A DNA stretch of 64,000 nt, from positions 370,705,016 to 370,769,015 of the forward strand of contig CAKMRJ010000001.1 in NCBI GenBank assembly GCA_928212115.1, read 5' to 3'. The translations under genes and the position numbers were made by a program. Each line of letters starts with the position of its first letter. Positions within the stretch are counted from its first letter, which is position 1. A model generated the notes under the pieces. That model was not told the origin of the DNA, ran no database searches, and saw only the letters and a list, made by a program, of their open reading frames with translations. Shown here piece after piece: positions 59,163-64,000 of the stretch. The stretch is from Lactuca virosa. Its lineage: Eukaryota; Streptophyta; Magnoliopsida; Asterales; Asteraceae.

Positions 59163-59798
59163 TTTGGGGAGGAAATTATGATGGAAAATCTTTTACAGAG
59201 GAAGTGGGGGTAAAGAGAAATGTGTCTCGCATGACCAACAAGGCACTGAACACCAATGCTCTCAAGAAATTACTAGCGATGGATGGATGGAACAAATCAA
59301 CTCTGATCGGTGAAGCCATCAGTCTCCATCATCTCGTAGAAATACAAAAGCTATTAGAAGTTGAAGTCAATTTTCTTAATGGAGAACACAATTGGAGTAA
59401 ATGGTTCAATTGGCTCAGGATGAGTATCTTAGAGGAGCATAATCTTGAAAGGATAGCCTGGATAAAGAACCCGGGCGTCCCCATATTTCTACGTGCTAAG
59501 GAGAACTACACTAGCACTGCAAACACTTTTGGTAAAACCTTACAAGTAGAAGGCAACAATTGGGTACATCTTGACTTATTATATGGTATTGCTTGTATTC
59601 TAACCACCACAAACACTCCCATAAATAGGGAGGCGACGTGTTCATAAAACAACAAGTCATAAATAGTGGGGATCATAGAATATGACTTCGACTGGCACCC
59701 ATTCTCTCTCAATGCAAATTCTAACACCAAAATTAAATTTTGGAAAGACCGTTGGTGTGGGGATGTCATACTACAAAATCGATTTATGGGTTTGTATA
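59163..59798 (+). pseudogene. LINE fragment (ORF1 piece joined to ORF2 piece)
   Basis: The frame of 147 residues at 59204-59647, continuing past a stop at 59645-59647, resembles the ORF1-like protein of plant L1 LINEs: LERIAWIKNPGVPIFLRA, FGKTLQVEGNNWVHLDL, GIACILTTT, VGIIEYDFDWHPFS. It then runs into IKFWKDRWCGDVILQNRF (about 59730-59785), which resembles the segment before the zinc-binding end of a LINE ORF2. RT and endonuclease are missing between them. The identification rests on remembered family patterns, so it is moderately sure. It is bounded by G on the left and J on the right. Confidence 0.6.
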
Positions 59799-62765
59799 TG
59801 TAACATCCTGCTTCCTTCTATTTCTGAGCCATGGACCGGAAGTCAATTGTGTGAGGTTTTGGGCCTTAAAGAGGCAAAGTTCAGTCCTTTTGGAATGAGG
59901 TAATGATAGTTAAGAGATTTATACCCTTGAATTGTGTTCTAGGCCGAAGGTAGAAAGGGAAAAGTCATAGTCCAGGTTCTTGCGTGAAATATGGATTTTT
60001 CTTTGAGAATTTTTTGAGTCCAAGATATTCACATAATATTGTAGAGCTCTTCAACACCTTTTCGTAGACATAAAGAACGTCGAAAACAGAGTTGGAACAA
60101 AGAAGTTATGGTTGTTTGAAGTTAGGCGGTTTTAGGTTGAGCCGTATACGCTGGGCGTACTCAATGTGTACGCTGGGCGTAGTAGGGCATCCCTAGTACG
60201 TTGCACGTAAATTGAGTATGTTGGGAGTATGTGATCAATTCCCATACCCTATTTTCGTGGTTTGAGCCCTAATTAAGCTCCTTAACTCCCCCAAACTCAT
60301 TCCATTCTCAGCCTCCACCTCTCCAACACCCTCTCATGAAACCCTAACCCTAGATTGAGCCTTGTGAGCAAAAAGAAGGTGTTTTTAAGTGCTTTGGAGT
60401 GTTCTTGGTGCACCTTGGAGAAGAAGGAACTCATTGAAGAAGTGTTGGTTGCATTGGATCATGTAGATCCATACTTTGTTCACCTTGAACTTTCTTCTAG
60501 AGGTATAAAGTTTGAATCTTGATGATGAAATTGTTAGATCTAGCTAGTTTTGGGTGTTATGAGCTTTTGGTCACTTTAAGTGCATAAAGTTTAGATCTTG
60601 AAAGTCTGTGACTTTGTTATGAGCCTCAGTGGTTCCATATATGTCAATCTTTTGATTATGGTTGTTCAAGAATGAGGATGCGTCTGGTAATTGTTTTGGT
60701 CCTCAGTGGCGATGTCATTTTGGGTTTGAATGGCACAGACCTAGGTGAATTTGTTGGTTTTGAGGTCTCGAAGGAATTGCTCGAGGCCGTGCATTTGAGT
60801 CTCGGGACTCAAGAAGGAAACAATTGTTATGATCGGCTTGAGGATTACAGTTGGAAGCTGAGTGTTTGACAGATGAATTGGAATGTCGCTATCTATGACG
60901 AGGATTATGTCATGATAGTTTTCTGAGAAGGAGTAAGCAGGCTTGTAACTTTCAGAATTGGGATGTAAACCAACATGGGGGCTAGTTGGCTATGGTGTTT
61001 GGAGACAGTATGATAGCATGGGAATGCACAGGAAGATTAATGTGGTATGGATGCATAGTGATGTGATTAAGGGTCTGTTTTCTTTGGATATAGGCAGGTC
61101 AGGTATCGGGTTGACGATTGGGATTGCAGGCAAAGGGTGTATGTTTTGCATAGTAAGTCGGTGTTTTGCTTATGCATTTGCATGAAATCCTTAGTGTTAA
61201 ACGTGGTTAAGATTGGAAAATTTCTGAGGTCTTCATCTGAAATTCAGAATCTCTTAGGGTCCGCTTGGTCCTTATCTGGAAGATCATCTTGCGTGTGTTA
61301 CACCATCCTAGATTCAGTGATGGTTTGTACTTGGTTGAGCCGGTTTGAGATACGGTTGGTTAGAACACCATTGGGTGATAGTTTGAACCCTAAGTGGGGG
61401 AGAACTAGGTATTCTGCTTGGAGGATCATCGATCTGTTCGAGTTTGTGGTGTTGGAAGAATGGTTCATAGGGATCTGCGGTGCGGGTATGCGGGATTCTA
61501 GTACAAGGTTTGGTCAAGTCAGGGGTGTAGAGTAAGTGGCTATCGGATGTATGTATTCAAGAGATTCACGAGTTGTCTCGTAGTAGGAAGTAGTTGGTCA
61601 AGGAGCTCGTTGTAGCCATTGGTTCCTTTTTGGGCTTGGATCTGAGTTTCGGATGAAAGGGATTAATGGAGTAAGCTCTTAATGGAGTTTTGCGTCTGGG
61701 CTGCGTACTCCGGGCCTATGTGGAGGTACGTTGTGCATACACGGTCAGCACCCTGCTTTTTGGTCAACATATGAGTACGATGGCCGTACTCTCTTGGTAT
61801 GCAAGGCGTACTCCGCTGGGAAGGGATATTGACTTTTGGGACCTAGACCTTTGAATTTGACTTTGACCAGGGTTGACCAAGTTTTAACTAGGGGTATTTT
61901 GGGTATTTTCGATTGTGTTTGAGAATTGGTCATTTGGATGGATAGGTGATGGTTAGAGCTGAGATTTGAAGTCGGGACCTCATCAGCTACTATTCAAATT
62001 GAGAGATGAGTTTTCCTCAATGTACTTACGGGTCGAAGGCACCAAGGCCGGCCCTTAGGATTCATATCCTGGTTTACCGTATGTGTCTATGTTGTAGTGA
62101 TCTGTTAGATCTATATCCCGGTATATAGGATGTTGTTATGTTGTAGTGATCTGTTAGATCTGTATCCTGGTATATAGGATGTAGCAAGCGGTAGTGATCT
62201 GTAGATTTGTCTATTTATCTATTGACTGGTTATATGTTTATCGGTTATGTATATGTCGACATGTTACGTGTGGTTAGGTTGAGGCGGTCCTGCTTTGTAC
62301 TGAAGGCCAAGATACCCAGGGCTGTCCGAATAGAATGTAGGCTCTGCGACGCGGTCTAGTCAGGCCGCAGGCACGATGAGCAGTCCGGATAGGCATAGGC
62401 CCTGTGAGGCGCTTCAGTCATGTCGAAGGCTTGGGAGCGGTCCAGATAGGCTGAAGGCCCTGCGAGGCAGTCCAGTCAAGTTGAAGGCTCGTTTATGCAT
62501 GCTGGTGTTTGTTATGTTTATGTTGTGATACTTTGGGGGAGACTCACTAAGCGTTGACTTACATTTTTTGGGTTATGGTTTCAGGTACTTCCAAGGATCA
62601 TGGGAGGGCGAAGGTATTACCATACACATCCTGATTTTATGTTGTTGATTTTGGGAAACTCTGATTTTAAATAATATTTTGGAATTAATGGTTTTGTAAA
62701 CACTTTCAATAGTAAATATGTTGTTTTAAAAAGTTTAAATTGGTTGTGATTTTTGACGCGTTACA
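59799..62765 (+). mobile_element. Element J: 5' LTR (2967 bp, with an internal foreign block)
   Basis: It starts TGTAACATCCTGC in LINE sequence and ends GACGCGTTACA before a primer site. CpG boxes TACGCTGGGCGTA lie at 60147-60159 and 60169-60181, and related ones near 61695-61810. A block at about 60630-61616 matches the interior of C. Near 62280-62490 several GTCCnGATAGGC and GAAGGC repeats occur. GGTTTCAG|GTACTTCC at about 62577-62593 resembles the acceptor-like site of D. Confidence 0.78.
60630..61616 (+). repeat. Block of C/J interior sequence within the J LTR
   Basis: 60640-60905 matches 63560-63850 in the J interior (GTGCATTTGAGTC; GATCGGCTTGAGGATTA; TGGAATGTCGCTATC). The whole block matches reversed C at about 16780-17750. 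Open frames here (60672-60869 and 61137-61535) are interrupted in the other copies and resemble no family I know, so I treat the block as non-coding. Confidence 0.65.
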
Positions 62766-62768
62766 AGT

Positions 62769-62780
62769 TGGTATCAGAGC
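62769..62780 (+). other. Primer binding site of element J
   Basis: A perfect TGGTATCAGAGC lies three bases after the LTR end. Confidence 0.88.
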
Positions 62781-63847
62781 CTTGGTTAGAGCGAATTAGA
62801 GGAACATCCATGTGAATCTAGGATCAAACTAAGGAACTGCAATGGTTTTAAAAATGATTTTCAAATATTTTTTCAAAAATAATCAAGAAATGATGTGATG
62901 TGTACGATCAGTCGGAGCCAGTAAGTAGACCCCAAATTACAACATTTTTATCTGTTATTATGTTTATCGTAGAACAACATGCTAGTTGTAGGATATGGAT
63001 TTTCAGAAATTGCATCATAGAAATGCCTGATGTATGATGCCCTATTTCCTATAGAGTATTCTTGCTCGTTGTTAGATGACTCTTTCGGGTGTAAATTTAA
63101 TATTAATTGAATACACTAAGTCACATGTTGTATGGGTTAAATAATCTTAGAGTGAAGGGTTTGGTCCTATTACGCGGCTCTTGTCTGAGTCCAACCGTTG
63201 TAGGGTTGAATATTTTAATCTCGAATTATTTAGGTTATGTTGCATGTGATTGTATTCATGCAGTAGTTAACTGCCACCAATGGGGGTCGTTCAGCAGCTG
63301 ATAGCAGAGGAGGTGGGGAATCCTAGGAGAGCCTAGGAAGTATTTTAGTTTCGTTGCTACACTGTTGAGTAGGTATTGGGAGTATTATTATGGGAGGTGA
63401 CTTAGAGGACCCGAGATGATTCTTGAGGAAAGTATGGATAGGTGTGGAAGGAGAATTGGGCCCATACTACTAGAAGCACAAGATCCATACTCCAATCACG
63501 AAAATTTATCGGGATTCTAAGGAGTTGGTCGGGGAAGATAGCATGGTTTGATACCATGATTCGTGGCAGTGGTTCTATATCTGTCGATCTTTTGGTTATG
63601 GTTGCTCAAGCATGAGGATGGGTCTGGTAATTGTTTTGGGCATCAATGGCGATGTTAGTTTGGGTTTGAATGGTGCAGACCTAAGTGAGTTTTATTGGTT
63701 TTGAGGTCTTGAAGGCCTTGCTCGAGGCCGTGCATTTGAGTTGCGGGACTCAAGAAGGAAACGATTGTTATGATCGGCTTGAGGATTATAGTTGGAAGCT
63801 GAGTGGTTGACAGATGGATTGGAATGTCGCTATCGATGGCGAGGATT
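62781..63847 (+). mobile_element. Element J: start of non-coding interior
   Basis: No gag is found where it would be expected. 63080-63850 matches reversed C (about 17560-18360) throughout, including the shared leader block at 63419-63500. Element J is therefore the same LARD-like family as C. The match stops at about 63848. Confidence 0.65.
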
Positions 63848-63951
63848 TTGGAAAATTGAAAATATGCATGTATAATAGAGAAAACATAGATCCAAAGCAT
63901 TTAGGGTTGCATGTGTACCATAGGAGTGTTATAGTGGTCAAAACCTAGCAG
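63848..63951 (+). mobile_element. Copia-type LTR tail
   Basis: The sequence changes abruptly and resembles the copia LTR near 26610-26690 (ACATAGATCC, GTGTACC). It ends CAAAACCTAGCAG directly before a primer site. Only the last part of the LTR is present, so it was joined to the J interior by deletion. Confidence 0.5.
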
Positions 63952-63964
63952 TGGTATCAGAGCC
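63952..63964 (+). other. Primer binding site at the window end
   Basis: TGGTATCAGAGCC matches the initiator-Met tRNA site and suggests that a further element interior begins here and continues beyond the window. Confidence 0.7.
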
Positions 63965-64000
63965 TAGGATTGTTTTATATTATATTTGATGCTTACTAGG

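Noticed and set aside
61137..61535. 132-residue frame as a captured host gene in the J LTR
   Set aside because: The homologous stretch in C is riddled with stops and I recognise no domain, so non-coding repeat is the simpler reading.

Overview
This 64 kb window is plant nuclear DNA from a repeat-rich region. It consists almost entirely of nested LTR retrotransposons, and I found no convincing host gene, tRNA, rRNA or CRISPR array. The many diverged Ty3/gypsy LTRs, chromodomain integrases, initiator-Met-tRNA-type primer binding sites and AT-rich filler point to a large-genome eudicot. The style of the LTR families suggests Asteraceae (chicory tribe, Lactuca-like). That host call is inference from general familiarity, not proof.

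Layout, left to right. (A) 1-8654 is a plus-strand element with very long LTRs (3.67 kb) and a broken gag but no pol, a TR-GAG-like non-autonomous element. A 10-N gap at 2449-2458 is flanked by two 1019 bp copies of the same sequence, most likely a false duplication at a contig join. (B) 8655-14611 is a minus-strand relative with a 3.99 kb LTR, primer binding site, leader and truncated gag. (C) 14612-19639 is a minus-strand element with LTR pieces and a 3.6 kb non-coding interior, LARD-like. 19640-20766 is unassigned. (K) 20767-21940 is a partial gypsy LTR, followed by a 5'-truncated, stop-riddled Ty1/copia element (21945 to about 26700). (I) About 26700-37105 is a decayed plus-strand gypsy element carrying two solo LTRs with perfect 5 bp target duplications (31030-33237 and 33651-35288), one further insertion (about 35612-36545) and a truncated minus-strand LTR (37106-38726). 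(F) 38727-47658 is the best preserved element, a minus-strand gypsy chromovirus with gag-protease, RT-RNase H-integrase and chromodomain. (G) 47659-59162 is a leader fragment and LTR of an F relative, split by (D) 50101-58978, a complete-ended plus-strand chromovirus with 5 bp duplications (GTTCT), itself containing another element's LTR (52098-54619). 59163-59798 is a LINE fragment. (J) From 59799 there is the 5' LTR and start of the interior of an element related to C. The window ends in a copia LTR fragment with its primer site.

How the parts relate: F, D and I supply the recognisable gag and pol functions, all broken here. A, C and J lack pol or all coding sequence and would have depended on proteins from others. 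C and J share an untranslated leader block with coding element I, a candidate recognition signal for packaging.

The most interesting signals are: (1) a large hairpin repeated four times in element A with compensating stem changes; (2) a 66-68 bp GT-AG insert at the same codon and phase at the gag-protease junction of D and I but not F; (3) CpG-containing palindromes, private to each LTR family, in two blocks around the promoter, which can differ between otherwise homologous LTRs; (4) a roughly 160 bp periodic module in one LTR; (5) evidence that F is a recombinant of two insertions.
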